From an uncultured Eubacteriales bacterium (GTDB lineage: Bacteria > Bacillota > Clostridia > Christensenellales > CAG-314), in assembly GCA_900546875.1 (NCBI GenBank), contig URET01000001.1, positions 124,001-188,000 on the forward strand: a stretch of DNA of 64,000 bases, written 5' to 3'. Each line of letters begins with the position of its first letter. Position 1 is the first letter of the stretch. The position numbers were made by a program, and so were the translations under genes. The notes under the pieces were generated by a model that worked only from the letters and a program-made list of their open reading frames with translations, made no database searches and was not told the origin of the DNA. Of this stretch, positions 48,231-57,557 are shown one piece after another.

Positions 48231-50441
48231 TTACTCGGCTTTCTCTTCCGTATCCTGAGGAGCTGCGGGCTCTTCGGGTTCGGAAGCCTCGGGAGCCTTT
48301 TCTTCGAGAGCCGCTTCGGAAGCAGTATTTTCAGGCGCTTTTTCTTCTTTAGCCTGTTCGTTTACAATCGAAGGATCGGGAACGCCCTGTTCCATTGTAG
48401 CTTTTCTCGATAAAGTGATACGTCTGTTTTCAAGGTCGAAATCCAGCACCTGAACGTTTACGATATCGCCTACTTTAAGCACTTTATTTATGTCGCCTAC
48501 CCATTCCCATGACACATTACTGATATGGAGCAATCCGTCGATGTCTCTGTCAAGCTGAATAAACGCTCCATAAGGAACGATCCTGACAACTTTTCCTTCA
48601 TGGACGGATCCGACCGTATACTTTTCTTCAGCAAGTTTCCAAGGATGCGGCTGAAGCTGCTTATATCCGATCGAAACACGGCCGGCTTCCCTGTCTACTC
48701 TCAGAACGACAAATTCATATGTTTTACCGATCTCAAGAATTTCAGCGGGATTTCTGACCGAAGGATTCCAGCACAGATCAGAAAGGTGCGCAAGACAATC
48801 AAAGCCTCTTACGTTTACAAAAGCTCCGAATTCGGCAAAGCGCATTACTTTTCCTTCGACGATCTCACCGACTTCTATATTATTCCAGAAATTATCCTCT
48901 CTGGCTTTCTTTTCACGATTTATAAGCTCTTTCTGACTGGCAACGATCTTCTTTTTTGCCGTGTCGACGGTCAAAGCTATAAGACGAAGTTTCTTCCCGA
49001 CATACTGTTCCAGATTTCTGACATATCCGTTTCTGATATGGGAAGAAGGAATAAATACCGAGTAACTGCCTAACTTAGTAAATAAACCGCCTTTTACCGC
49101 ACGAATAACCTCGAGGTCAAATTCTTCGCCGTTAATGATACCGTCGATCCTTGCATCGTCTTTGTAGATTTCGTCTAACTGTTTTTTGGAGAGAGTAACC
49201 ATTTTGTCTGTAGACAAAACTATAGCTTCAATAGCATCACCTAAATGAAGCGAATTTTTAGCAGACTCGAAATCACCGTCAAGTGCCAGCTCTTCGTTGG
49301 GAATAAAACCATCCCTTTTAGAACCGAAAGAAACGCTAACGCCTTCTTCGCCGATATGAGATACTGTGCCCTTAATCTTTTGCCCGTTTCTTAAAGGCTT
49401 GTATTTTAAAGGCATTTTTTCCACTGCTTGGGTAAACTCATTGCCTTCCGGTTTAACTTCGGCTTGCGCCTTTTCTTCTTCAGATACAACTTCTTCAGTT
49501 GCAACTTCGGCTGCTGATTCCGTTTCGGGCTTAACCTCTTGGGTCTCTTCGGCTTCTGCTGCCTTTACAATCTCTTCATTCTTTTCAACGACTTCTTCAA
49601 TAGCATCGTCTTTTGCGTTTTCTAACATCTTAGACAAAACCTCCTCTGTCAACTCGCGCGGAGTTGAAGCACCTGCAATTATACTGATATTCTTGAATAA
49701 TGACAAATCTATCTGATCAACATCGCAAACATTCTCCACAAAATATGCCTTTTTGCCTCTCTCCACGGCAAGTCTATATAGTTTTGTGGTATTTGAGCTC
49801 TTTTTATCTCCGACCACTATGATGCAGTCGCAAAACGAGTTTGCCCAGTCGACAAATTTTTGTCTATCTATTGTAGTATAGCAAATCGATTGAAAAACTT
49901 CAAGCGTTTTTACACTGTTAAATTTAATATTTTTTAAACTTTTATCTATTTTTGACGCCGAAAATGTGGTTTGAAAAAGAATAAGAGCCTTTTCTACGTC
50001 TCCGAATTTTATCTCATGCTCTCCGTCTGTAATATAAGCACGATCGAGACACCATCCGTTTATCCCTTTCACTTCAGGATGACAAGCGTCGCCTACTATA
50101 ATAACTTTATAACCTCGGGCAAAATACTCTGCTGCTTTTTCCTGTATCGCTCTGACGTACTTACATGTCGCATCTATGATCTCAACGCCTTTTTCTTTAC
50201 ATTTTTCATATACTTCCGGCGGAGCGCCGTGTGCTCTTATAATAAGTTTATCTCCTTTTTTAAGGAGATCCAAATCTTCTATCGGATACACGCCTCTTTC
50301 TTTCAGCATATCAACGACATGACTGTTGTGTACTATTTCACCGTATGTAAAAACTCTTTCTCCTTTTACGGACAAAGCGGTATCAACAGCTCTTTGAACG
50401 CCATTGCAAAAACCATTGCTTTTATGAGTATAAATTTTCAT
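48231..50441 (-). CDS. ispH: IspH-ribosomal protein S1 fusion
   Basis: Residues ~1-275 are 4-hydroxy-3-methylbut-2-enyl diphosphate reductase, the last step of the MEP isoprenoid pathway. The three 4Fe-4S Cys are 12 (NGFCNGV), 93 (DATCKYV) and 187 (SICYTT), with His/Glu substrate residues in EIVHNSH, RAHGAPP and CHPEVKG. An acidic linker (~275-345) leads to four S1 RNA-binding repeats, the last two strongest (GKVMRFAEFGAFVNVRG, GKVVRIVPYGAFIQLD), and a Glu/Ala-rich tail. This fusion is a known Clostridia feature. The start overlaps plsC by four bases. Whether the S1 part works as a true ribosomal S1 is unproven. Confidence 0.95.
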   Translation of the reverse strand: MKIYTHKSNGFCNGVQRAVDTALSVKGERVFTYGEIVHNSHVVDMLKERGVYPIEDLDLLKKGDKLIIRAHGAPPEVYEKCKEKGVEIIDATCKYVRAIQEKAAEYFARGYKVIIVGDACHPEVKGINGWCLDRAYITDGEHEIKFGDVEKALILFQTTFSASKIDKSLKNIKFNSVKTLEVFQSICYTTIDRQKFVDWANSFCDCIIVVGDKKSSNTTKLYRLAVERGKKAYFVENVCDVDQIDLSLFKNISIIAGASTPRELTEEVLSKMLENAKDDAIEEVVEKNEEIVKAAEAEETQEVKPETESAAEVATEEVVSEEEKAQAEVKPEGNEFTQAVEKMPLKYKPLRNGQKIKGTVSHIGEEGVSVSFGSKRDGFIPNEELALDGDFESAKNSLHLGDAIEAIVLSTDKMVTLSKKQLDEIYKDDARIDGIINGEEFDLEVIRAVKGGLFTKLGSYSVFIPSSHIRNGYVRNLEQYVGKKLRLIALTVDTAKKKIVASQKELINREKKAREDNFWNNIEVGEIVEGKVMRFAEFGAFVNVRGFDCLAHLSDLCWNPSVRNPAEILEIGKTYEFVVLRVDREAGRVSIGYKQLQPHPWKLAEEKYTVGSVHEGKVVRIVPYGAFIQLDRDIDGLLHISNVSWEWVGDINKVLKVGDIVNVQVLDFDLENRRITLSRKATMEQGVPDPSIVNEQAKEEKAPENTASEAALEEKAPEASEPEEPAAPQDTEEKAE

Positions 50442-51118
50442 GTATTTCCTTGTGCCGAAATAATATTCAATTCATCGCGCATATCCTGCATTTTTGCGTA
50501 AATCACGGCATTTGCTTCGGTAAGTATTTCATTAGTGAGCGGTTTATCATAAAACTGCGACAATTCAAACGGTTCTCCGACATAGAGAGTATTTTTCCTG
50601 AAAAATCTGATTTTTTTGTCAATGATTATCGGTTGTACGGCAGATTTTTCTTTTATGGCATAATATGCAACTCCCATTTTAAATGCGCCCAACTTTCCGT
50701 CGTTATGCGGATGACGTGTCCCTTCCGGAAAAAGTCCGAGACGTTGGTTTCTTTCCAGTACATTTAAAATCGATTTTGCTGCGGAAAAATCGGCTTCTCC
50801 TCTGCGTATGAATATCACACCCGTCAATTTCATTAGCCAGCTGAGTACCTTATTTGTCTGGAATTCGGTTTTTGCGATAAAATGGATGGGAGGAGCAAAA
50901 CGGTGGACCACTATAACAGGATCCCAGCCCGACTTATGATTCATGGCTATGACAAGTTTTCCTTTCTGTAATTTTCTGCAGCCGATAATTTTAATCGGAA
51001 AAATTATTCTCATAGGTAAATACGTTATAAATCGTGCAACGTAAACTATCCACGAGACTTTGGGAAACTTACGTACTGAAGAGTTTTTTCTGGTATTTGT
51101 TTCGGTTTTTTTTTCCAC
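50438..51118 (-). CDS. plsC: 1-acyl-sn-glycerol-3-phosphate acyltransferase
   Basis: Makes phosphatidic acid at the membrane. It has 226 residues with a hydrophobic stretch near 30-45, the catalytic His-x4-Asp in AMNHKSGWDPVIV and the substrate block LGLFPEGTRHP. The start is a GTG at 51118 with AAGGAG seven bases upstream. It sits between cmk and ispH-S1, a standard Clostridia order (cmk-plsC-ispH). Confidence 0.93.
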   Translation of the reverse strand: MEKKTETNTRKNSSVRKFPKVSWIVYVARFITYLPMRIIFPIKIIGCRKLQKGKLVIAMNHKSGWDPVIVVHRFAPPIHFIAKTEFQTNKVLSWLMKLTGVIFIRRGEADFSAAKSILNVLERNQRLGLFPEGTRHPHNDGKLGAFKMGVAYYAIKEKSAVQPIIIDKKIRFFRKNTLYVGEPFELSQFYDKPLTNEILTEANAVIYAKMQDMRDELNIISAQGNT

Positions 51119-51146
51119 TTGAAAACTCCTTATCTGTCTGCAAGCT

Positions 51147-51806
51147 TTAACGCGATTTCATCAGCCCGATTATTTTTTCACAGACTTGCTCGGCGGTCAA
51201 ATCAGAAGAATCTATCAAAACGGCATCCCTGGCTTTGACCAAAGGTGCAAAAGCGCGATTTTCGTCATTAGCATCTCTTTCGCGAATATCAGCAAGTATT
51301 TTTTCAAAAGAAATGTTTTCACCTTTTTCAGCAAGCTGAAGCTGTCGTCTTTTAGCGCGTTCTTGCGGAGACGCCGTCAGAAACACTTTCGGGAAAGCAT
51401 TCGGCAAGACAAAGGATCCGATATCTCTGCCGTCAAGAACGCAATCGTTTTTAAAAGCTATTTCTCTTTGAAGTTCGACCATCTTCAATCGCACGCACGG
51501 AATTGCAGAAATATCGCTTGCCGCCTTTGAAACTGCATGCTCTCTGATAAAGCCGTCAACGTTTTCCTTATCGAGAAATATTTTCTGAACTCCGTTTTCG
51601 TAACGTATTTCAACGTTTGTGTCGTCAAGCATTGTTTTCACTTCCGTCTCGGATGATATATCCACATTATTTCTGAGCGCTTTTAGCCCTACTGCCCTAT
51701 ACATCGCTCCGGTATCGAGATACAGAATGTTCAGTTTGCGGGATATCATTTTAGCAACAGTGCTTTTCCCTGCACCTGAAGGTCCGTCAATAGCTATATT
51801 GATCAT
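51147..51806 (-). CDS. cmk: cytidylate kinase
   Basis: Phosphorylates CMP and dCMP. It has 219 residues with the P-loop AIDGPSGAGKSTVAK, YLDTGAMYRAVGL, CVLDGRDIGSFV and a lid region with RAKRRQLQLAEKG. The start overlaps the aroH stop by four bases, so the two are coupled. Confidence 0.95.
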   Translation of the reverse strand: MINIAIDGPSGAGKSTVAKMISRKLNILYLDTGAMYRAVGLKALRNNVDISSETEVKTMLDDTNVEIRYENGVQKIFLDKENVDGFIREHAVSKAASDISAIPCVRLKMVELQREIAFKNDCVLDGRDIGSFVLPNAFPKVFLTASPQERAKRRQLQLAEKGENISFEKILADIRERDANDENRAFAPLVKARDAVLIDSSDLTAEQVCEKIIGLMKSR

Positions 51807-52150
51807 AAAATATCGCTCCTTAATTTTTCAGCTTCTCCTAAGTAAACATGTTTTACGTTTTTCTTATCGTTTCCTTCGGCAAATATCATGACCCTGATAC
51901 ATTTTTCGAGGGAATTTTCGACGTCTGCTTCCTGGCAACAAAACAGAGGGACCTTTACGAACCCTCTTTCACGGAATGCTGTAGCAGCATTATAAGCTGC
52001 AAGGTCTTTTGTCATGGAAAATATTACCGCAGACAAGCGATCTTTATTCAGATCATTCAGTTCAAAAATTTTATCGGTAAGTACCCCTACTGCCGAGATA
52101 ATACTTTCTTTTGAATTGTCACACGTGACAGCGCCTCTTATAACAATCAT
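51803..52150 (-). CDS. aroH: chorismate mutase, AroH type
   Basis: A trimeric monofunctional chorismate mutase leading to prephenate. I chose the ATG at 52150 (115 aa) with AGGTG five bases upstream; an extension to 52171 starts with TTG and overlaps its neighbour. Visible: IRGAVTCDNSKESI (Arg7-type residue), SAVIFSMTKDL, YNAATAFRERGF and VPLFCCQEADV. It ends in LGEAEKLRSDIL. Bacillus AroH is 127 residues. No other aromatic pathway gene is close; this placement beside cmk is seen in several Clostridia. Confidence 0.9.
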   Translation of the reverse strand: MIVIRGAVTCDNSKESIISAVGVLTDKIFELNDLNKDRLSAVIFSMTKDLAAYNAATAFRERGFVKVPLFCCQEADVENSLEKCIRVMIFAEGNDKKNVKHVYLGEAEKLRSDIL

Positions 52151-52164
52151 CTGAACACCTATAG

Positions 52165-53397
52165 TCAACAACGGGATGTTTGCATTGCTGCGGCTCTTCC
52201 TGCGGTGAATCCGGTGGTAAGAGCAATCTGAATATTAAAACCGCCGGTCAAAGCATCCACGTCTATAATTTCACCGGCAAAATACAGATTTTTCATAATA
52301 CGGCTTTGCATGGTTTTAGGATATATTTCTTTGACGTTTACACCGCCGCTTGTAACAACCGCCGTATCGAAATCGCAAAAGCTTTCCGTCTCAAGAGGAA
52401 AAGCTTTAAGCAATGATATTATTCTTTTCCTTTCTGCAGACGTGATTTCATTAACTCTCTTATTTTCACGAATACCGCTGAGCTGCACAAAAACAGGGAT
52501 CATACTCTGCGGCAACAAAGCGTTGAGAGAGTTTTTATATTCTTTATTTATGTTTTCCGAAAAATCTCTTAATAATCTCGCGTCGAGAGTTTCGTTATCC
52601 AAAGCGGGTTTAAGATCTATTTCAATCTTACAACCGTTGATATCTTTTTTATTATGTTTGGCAGAGAGCGTAAGGACTGTAGGTCCGCTTATTCCTTCGT
52701 GCGTAAAAAGAAGTTCTCCGAATTCCGTATCCTTCTTTCCTCTCTCATCAATAAACGTTACTTTTACGTTTTTAAGCGTCAAGCCCATGAGCGGATATAC
52801 TTGTTTTGTCTTTATACCGCAGAGAGAAGGTCTCAAAGGTGTAATGTTATGACCGACCGAGGCAGCCAGAAGATACCCGCTTCCGTTGCTTCCGGTAGAA
52901 GAATACGATTTTCCTCCGGTAGCAAGTATAAAAGCATCTGCGGTAAAATCGCCTTTATCGGTAGCAAGCGAATATATCAGGTCCTTTTCCGTATTGAAAC
53001 GAACAGCCTCTGTTCCGAATTGCAATCCGACATCATATTTTGAAAAAATCCTTTCAAAAGTTTTGGTTATATCCACCGCTTTATCAGATAAAGGAAAGAC
53101 TCTCCCGCCTCGTTCGATTTTAAGCGAAGTCCCGTTTTTTTCGAAAAAATCCATGACGAAAGCGTTGTCGAATTCCGAGTAAGCACTGTATAGAAAAGCG
53201 GGATTAGTAACAATATTTCTGAAAAAATCTTCTTTATCGGCAGAATTTGTTACGTTACATCTGCCTTTTCCCGTAATAAAAAGCTTCTTACCCAGCTTTT
53301 CATTGTGTTCTATAAGTATTACGCCGGCGCCGGCAAAAGCTGCTGAACATGCGGCAGCCATGCCTGCCGGACCGCCTCCGATCACCAATACCTTCAT
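52165..53397 (-). CDS. HI0933/YhiN family FAD-dependent oxidoreductase
   Basis: A 410-residue flavoprotein. The FAD dinucleotide fold is VIGGGPAGMAAACSAAFAG, followed by the family-specific LGKKLFITGKGRCNVTN. FILATGGKSYSSTGSNGSGY and the C-terminal GGVNVKEIYPKTM, LYFAGEIIDVDALTGG complete the YhiN pattern. The physiological reaction is unknown. It starts one base after the surE stop, so the two are coupled. Confidence 0.9.
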   Translation of the reverse strand: MKVLVIGGGPAGMAAACSAAFAGAGVILIEHNEKLGKKLFITGKGRCNVTNSADKEDFFRNIVTNPAFLYSAYSEFDNAFVMDFFEKNGTSLKIERGGRVFPLSDKAVDITKTFERIFSKYDVGLQFGTEAVRFNTEKDLIYSLATDKGDFTADAFILATGGKSYSSTGSNGSGYLLAASVGHNITPLRPSLCGIKTKQVYPLMGLTLKNVKVTFIDERGKKDTEFGELLFTHEGISGPTVLTLSAKHNKKDINGCKIEIDLKPALDNETLDARLLRDFSENINKEYKNSLNALLPQSMIPVFVQLSGIRENKRVNEITSAERKRIISLLKAFPLETESFCDFDTAVVTSGGVNVKEIYPKTMQSRIMKNLYFAGEIIDVDALTGGFNIQIALTTGFTAGRAAAMQTSRC

Positions 53398-53398
53398 T

Positions 53399-54148
53399 TT
53401 ACCATTCTGTTTTATTCAATTCATCAAGCTTATGATAATCCGTACGATCCAGCATAAGCGGCGTTATGGTTATATAACCGCGCTGTGAAAGTTTTACGTC
53501 GCATTCTTCGGCGTCATCCTCATGTCTGAGAAGTTCACCCGTAAGACGATATATTTTCCGTCCGTTTTCCTCTATCTCCATATATGCGTCATTGTATTCC
53601 GAAATCCCCATTTTGGTAAACCTGACCCCTTTGATCTCTTTCGGGTCGCAGTGAGGGATATTTATATTCAGCATACTTCCTTTTACGGATAAAGAAAATA
53701 TCTTTTCAATGTTTCTGCAGAAAAACTCTACGCAATATTCAGGATCTACGTTCCTTCCGCATTGCGAAAGCGCCAATGAAGGGAAACCGCATATCAAACC
53801 TTGCATTGCGCCTGCAACAGTACCGGAATAAAGAATGTCGGTTCCGAGATTAGAGCCCTCATTCGGACCGGAAACGACAAGATCCGGAACTATTTTGAAA
53901 ATATGCACCGCAATTTTTATACAGTCCGAAGGAGTGCCCTCTACTGCAACAGCACATTCAGCTCCGAAATAATCCTTTGTTTCGGTATATCCGAAGGCCT
54001 GATGAACAGTCAGAGACTGACTGCACGCGGATTTTTGCGTATGCGGAGCAAAAACGAAAACGTGATGTCCGTTTTCGCTTAATCTTTTTGCGAGAAGTTT
54101 TATATTAGGCGACGAAATTCCGTCGTCGTTGGTCAACAGGATTTTCAT
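53399..54148 (-). CDS. surE: 5'/3'-nucleotidase SurE
   Basis: A metal-dependent nucleotide and exopolyphosphate phosphatase of the survival protein family. It has 249 residues with LLTNDDGISSPNIKLLA (Asp metal ligands), FAPHTQKSACSQSLT, the GTPSDCIKIAV block and VSGPNEGSNLGTDILYSGTV. The start is ten bases past the carboxyltransferase gene's stop. Confidence 0.94.
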   Translation of the reverse strand: MKILLTNDDGISSPNIKLLAKRLSENGHHVFVFAPHTQKSACSQSLTVHQAFGYTETKDYFGAECAVAVEGTPSDCIKIAVHIFKIVPDLVVSGPNEGSNLGTDILYSGTVAGAMQGLICGFPSLALSQCGRNVDPEYCVEFFCRNIEKIFSLSVKGSMLNINIPHCDPKEIKGVRFTKMGISEYNDAYMEIEENGRKIYRLTGELLRHEDDAEECDVKLSQRGYITITPLMLDRTDYHKLDELNKTEW

Positions 54149-54158
54149 TTTACCTCAA

Positions 54159-55550
54159 TTATACCGGTAATACCATATTCTTTTTATCAAGAATATTATT
54201 GTCGATTCCGTATTTTTTGGCTTGTCTGTATTTAAAGAAATTTACCGCCACCTGCGGGAACAATGCATATGAAAGAACATCTTCTTCCTGTTCGTAATAT
54301 TCCATCATTTCCGCTTTGATTTTGTCGTATTCCGGAGCCAGATCATCAGCCGGTCTGTAAGTAATCCTGTCTGTACTGCCCAGCACCTTTTTAACTATTT
54401 CCATATTCGGCTCGGTAGGGAGTTTACCGTAGTCGCCATGCAAAAGTCCCTTCGATTCTTTCGTAACGACTTTGAAGCGCTCACCCGACAATACGTTGAG
54501 CACCGCCTGAGTACCTACTATCTGACTAGTAGGAGTTACAAGAGGCGGATATCCGAAATCTTTTCTGCAGTTAGGGACTTCTTTTAAAACCTCAGGCAAT
54601 CTGTCCAATGCACCCTGCTGTTTAAGCTGATTTATAAGATTTGAAAGCATACCGCCCGGAACTTGGTAAAGTAAAGCATTAACGTCGACAGACAAAACGG
54701 TCGGAGAACGATATCCGTCATCGCTCAGTCTCTTTGCGACTTTTTTGAAATGTTCATTGATTTCGGAAAGCAAAGCGAGATCGAGTCCTGTATCGTACTT
54801 GGTGCCTTTCAGTGTGGCTACAAAAGGTTCCGTAGCCGGTTGTGAAGTGCCGTTTCCCAGAGCAGAAAGCGCTGTATCAACGATATCGACGCCTGCCTCG
54901 ACGGCTTTCAGATTAACCATATCGCCGGTACCTGCTGTATTATGGGTATGCAGATGAATAGGCACTTTAATTGTATCTTTCAATGCTTTTACGAGTTCAT
55001 ACGCTTCATACGGAAGCAAAATACCCGCCATATCTTTTATGCATATTGTATCCGCGCCCATATTTTCCATGGATTTTGCTAGCTTTACAAAATAATCACG
55101 GGTATGGTATGGACTAGTGGTATAGCTTATAGCTATTTCACATGTACCGCCGAATTTTTTTGTAGCCTCGACAGACGTTTTCAGATTTCTTATGTCGTTG
55201 AGCGCGTCAAAGATCCTTATTATATCTATTCCGTTTTTTATGCTCAATTCAACAAATTTTTCTACGACGTCATCAGCATAATGTCTGTATCCGAGGATGT
55301 TCTGACCGCGGAAAAGCATCTGCAGCTTTGTATTCGGCATAGCCTTTCTCAATGCACGTAATCTTTCCCAAGGGTCCTCGTTTAAAAAGCGGAGGCAAGA
55401 ATCAAAAGTGGCTCCTCCCCAGACTTCAAGCGAATAATACCCTACTTTATCAAGAAGAGGCGCTACCGGCAGCATTTCATCCAGACGCATACGTGTCGCC
55501 GCCTGTGACTGATGTGCGTCTCTTAAAATCGTATCAGTAATTTTAACCAT
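54159..55550 (-). CDS. oxaloacetate decarboxylase/transcarboxylase 5S-type alpha subunit
   Basis: A 463-residue carboxyltransferase without the C-terminal biotin domain, as in transcarboxylase 5S or PycB-type subunits. It has TDTILRDAHQSQAATRMR (metal Asp and Arg), LQMLFRGQNILGYRHY, the carboxylated Lys in ICIKDMAGILLPY and metal His in HLHTHNTAGTGDM. It moves CO2 between oxaloacetate/pyruvate and biotin, which is carried here by the separate BCCP three genes upstream. GGAGAT precedes the start. Confidence 0.92.
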   Translation of the reverse strand: MVKITDTILRDAHQSQAATRMRLDEMLPVAPLLDKVGYYSLEVWGGATFDSCLRFLNEDPWERLRALRKAMPNTKLQMLFRGQNILGYRHYADDVVEKFVELSIKNGIDIIRIFDALNDIRNLKTSVEATKKFGGTCEIAISYTTSPYHTRDYFVKLAKSMENMGADTICIKDMAGILLPYEAYELVKALKDTIKVPIHLHTHNTAGTGDMVNLKAVEAGVDIVDTALSALGNGTSQPATEPFVATLKGTKYDTGLDLALLSEINEHFKKVAKRLSDDGYRSPTVLSVDVNALLYQVPGGMLSNLINQLKQQGALDRLPEVLKEVPNCRKDFGYPPLVTPTSQIVGTQAVLNVLSGERFKVVTKESKGLLHGDYGKLPTEPNMEIVKKVLGSTDRITYRPADDLAPEYDKIKAEMMEYYEQEEDVLSYALFPQVAVNFFKYRQAKKYGIDNNILDKKNMVLPV

Positions 55551-55568
55551 AATTATATCTCCTAAACT

Positions 55569-56774
55569 TTAACCGAAAAATGAAAGCAGTATCCCGGCGG
55601 CCACAGCCGAACCGATAACACCTGCCACATTCGGGCCCATTGCATGCATAAGTAGATAATTCTGAGGATCGTCTTTAACAGCAACGTTATGAGCCACTCT
55701 TGCCGCCATCGGAACTGCCGAAACGCCTGCCGCACCTATAAGAGGATTCGTCTTTCCTTTATCAAGCTTACACATTAATCGGCCTATAAGCAATCCGCCG
55801 ATTGTCGCAAATGCAAAAGCGACAAGGCCAAGGAATATAATACTGAGCGTATTTACGGTAAGGAAGGTTTCTCCGTAGGCCTTGCATCCGACAGAAATTC
55901 CGAGAAGGATAGTTACTATATTAATGAGCGCATTTTGCGCCGTATCAGCAAGCCTGTTGACCACACCGCTTTCCCGCAATAAATTACCCAGCATGAGCAT
56001 CCCTATCAAAGGCAGGGAATCAGGCAGAATAAGACCTGTAAGAATGGTGATGGCGATGGGGAAAATAATCTTTTCAGCCTTGGAAACTTCCCTCGCCTGT
56101 TTCATTCTAATCATTCTTTCTTTTTTCGGTACGATAAGTTTCATCAGCGGCGGCTGAATAATAGGTATGAGAGCCATATAAGAATACGCCGCGACCGCAA
56201 TAGCCGAAAGCAAATGAGGCGCGAGTTTACTTGTAAGGTAAATGGCTGTCGGACCGTCCGCCCCGCCGATAATACCTATGGCGGAAGCCTCGGCGTTGTC
56301 AAAGCCGAGGAATTTTGCGCCTAAAAAAGTTATAAAAATACCAAGCTGAGCGGCAGCTCCAAGAATCAGACTCTTCGGATTGGCGATAAGAGGACCGAAA
56401 TCAGTCATTACCCTTATCCCGAGAAAAATTATAGGCGGAAAAATCACAAGGTCAACACCCTGATAAAAATAATACAGAAGTCCGCCTGCTTCGACTGTTT
56501 CAATGGTCGTACCGGTAGCGCTTTCAATTATTTTGACGACCGGCTCCTTAAAAAGTATGTCATAAGCGCCCGGCATGTTTATAAGCAACATTCCGAAGGC
56601 TATCGGCAAAAGAAGATTAGGTTCACATTTATATTTTATTGCCGCTACAAGTAAAACACAGGCAATAATAATCATAATGTAATTCTTGATCTCTGACTGA
56701 GCCAATCCTGTACTTTGCCAGAATTTTTCCAGACTTTCAAGTATATTGGCAGCCATAAGAGAAACTTTCAGCAT
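55569..56774 (-). CDS. oadB: Na+-translocating decarboxylase beta subunit
   Basis: An integral membrane Na+ pump that decarboxylates carboxybiotin while exporting Na+. The 401 residues have about nine hydrophobic helices and the family core IGGADGPTAIYLTSKLAPHL with the functional Asp, then LPLIGMLMLGNLLRE and GLLIGRLMCKLDKGKTNPLIG. The ATG at 56774 follows GGAGGG. It is paired with oadG and the biotin carrier. Confidence 0.94.
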   Translation of the reverse strand: MLKVSLMAANILESLEKFWQSTGLAQSEIKNYIMIIIACVLLVAAIKYKCEPNLLLPIAFGMLLINMPGAYDILFKEPVVKIIESATGTTIETVEAGGLLYYFYQGVDLVIFPPIIFLGIRVMTDFGPLIANPKSLILGAAAQLGIFITFLGAKFLGFDNAEASAIGIIGGADGPTAIYLTSKLAPHLLSAIAVAAYSYMALIPIIQPPLMKLIVPKKERMIRMKQAREVSKAEKIIFPIAITILTGLILPDSLPLIGMLMLGNLLRESGVVNRLADTAQNALINIVTILLGISVGCKAYGETFLTVNTLSIIFLGLVAFAFATIGGLLIGRLMCKLDKGKTNPLIGAAGVSAVPMAARVAHNVAVKDDPQNYLLMHAMGPNVAGVIGSAVAAGILLSFFG

Positions 56775-56791
56775 CAGTATCCCTCCGGCGT

Positions 56792-57190
56792 CTATTTAAT
56801 AACGGCGATAAGATCTCCGGAATTGACATTTGCTCCCTGCTGCGCAACAAAGGTAATCACACCCGAAGCATTTGCCCTGATTTCATTTTCCATCTTCATT
56901 GCCTCGATTATCAAAACCACATCGTTTTCCTTTACCTGAGAACCGTTCTGCACGGAAAATTTAAGAATCGTTCCGGGCAAAGGCGCTTTAAGTTCGGTGC
57001 CGCCTGAAGGGACATTCTGTACCTTTTCGGGAGCGGGTTCCGGGGCTGCAGATACCGGAGCCGATACAACTTGTGCGGACTGCACGGGAGGCGTTACCGC
57101 CGCTTTAGTCTGAACCGAAGCAACAGATGAAGTTTCTTCTACTTCTACTTCATATGCGTTACCATTAACCTTTACAATGAATTTTCTCAT
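56792..57190 (-). CDS. biotin carboxyl carrier protein
   Basis: 132 residues. The biotin attachment site is Lys99 in EAMKMENEI, preceded by a Pro/Ala/Val-rich flexible linker (~25-62) and the fold start LKAPLPGTILKF. It is the 1.3S/MmdC-type carrier shared by the carboxyltransferases and the OadB pump. I chose the ATG at 57190 because GGAGG lies eight bases before it; an upstream in-frame start runs into the ribosome binding site. Confidence 0.94.
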   Translation of the reverse strand: MRKFIVKVNGNAYEVEVEETSSVASVQTKAAVTPPVQSAQVVSAPVSAAPEPAPEKVQNVPSGGTELKAPLPGTILKFSVQNGSQVKENDVVLIIEAMKMENEIRANASGVITFVAQQGANVNSGDLIAVIK

Positions 57191-57207
57191 ATATTTATCC
57201 TCCGGAA

Positions 57208-57546
57208 TCAAATCTTTTTTATTCTTTTTACTATAAAGCCCGTATTGGTTTTATTCTGAACATCATGAACATCCTGTCCGTCATAATACACCATGATCGC
57301 GGCAGTTATAACAGCAACAAGCTCGTCATCGTCCGCTTTGACTGCAGCAGTACTCATAACCGGAGAAGGCAATGCTTCGGGCATTTTCTGTTTTTCTCCC
57401 TCATTTCCCTTTTTCCTGCGAGAAAATACCTTGGCCTGAATACCTACATACAGTATCAATATAAAAAGTACTATGAAAACGAATACTATGCCAATCAAAG
57501 CATACAACAGATCTATCGTCTCAAATTCCAACAATAATCCCATCAT
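57208..57546 (-). CDS. OadG-family gamma subunit
   Basis: A 112-residue protein with one N-terminal membrane helix (~9-34), a short basic stretch (FSRRKKG) and a soluble C-terminus with DDELVAVITAAIMVYY, the typical OadG/MmdD end. It anchors the carboxyltransferase to the OadB pump and may bind Zn2+. I chose the ATG at 57546 with GAGG upstream; a TTG five codons earlier overlaps the previous stop. Confidence 0.85.
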   Translation of the reverse strand: MMGLLLEFETIDLLYALIGIVFVFIVLFILILYVGIQAKVFSRRKKGNEGEKQKMPEALPSPVMSTAAVKADDDELVAVITAAIMVYYDGQDVHDVQNKTNTGFIVKRIKKI

Positions 57547-57557
57547 ATTCGTAAACC

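Noticed and set aside
48525..49073. 182-codon + strand frame
   Set aside because: Antisense to the S1 repeats of ispH-S1, with no supporting start site.
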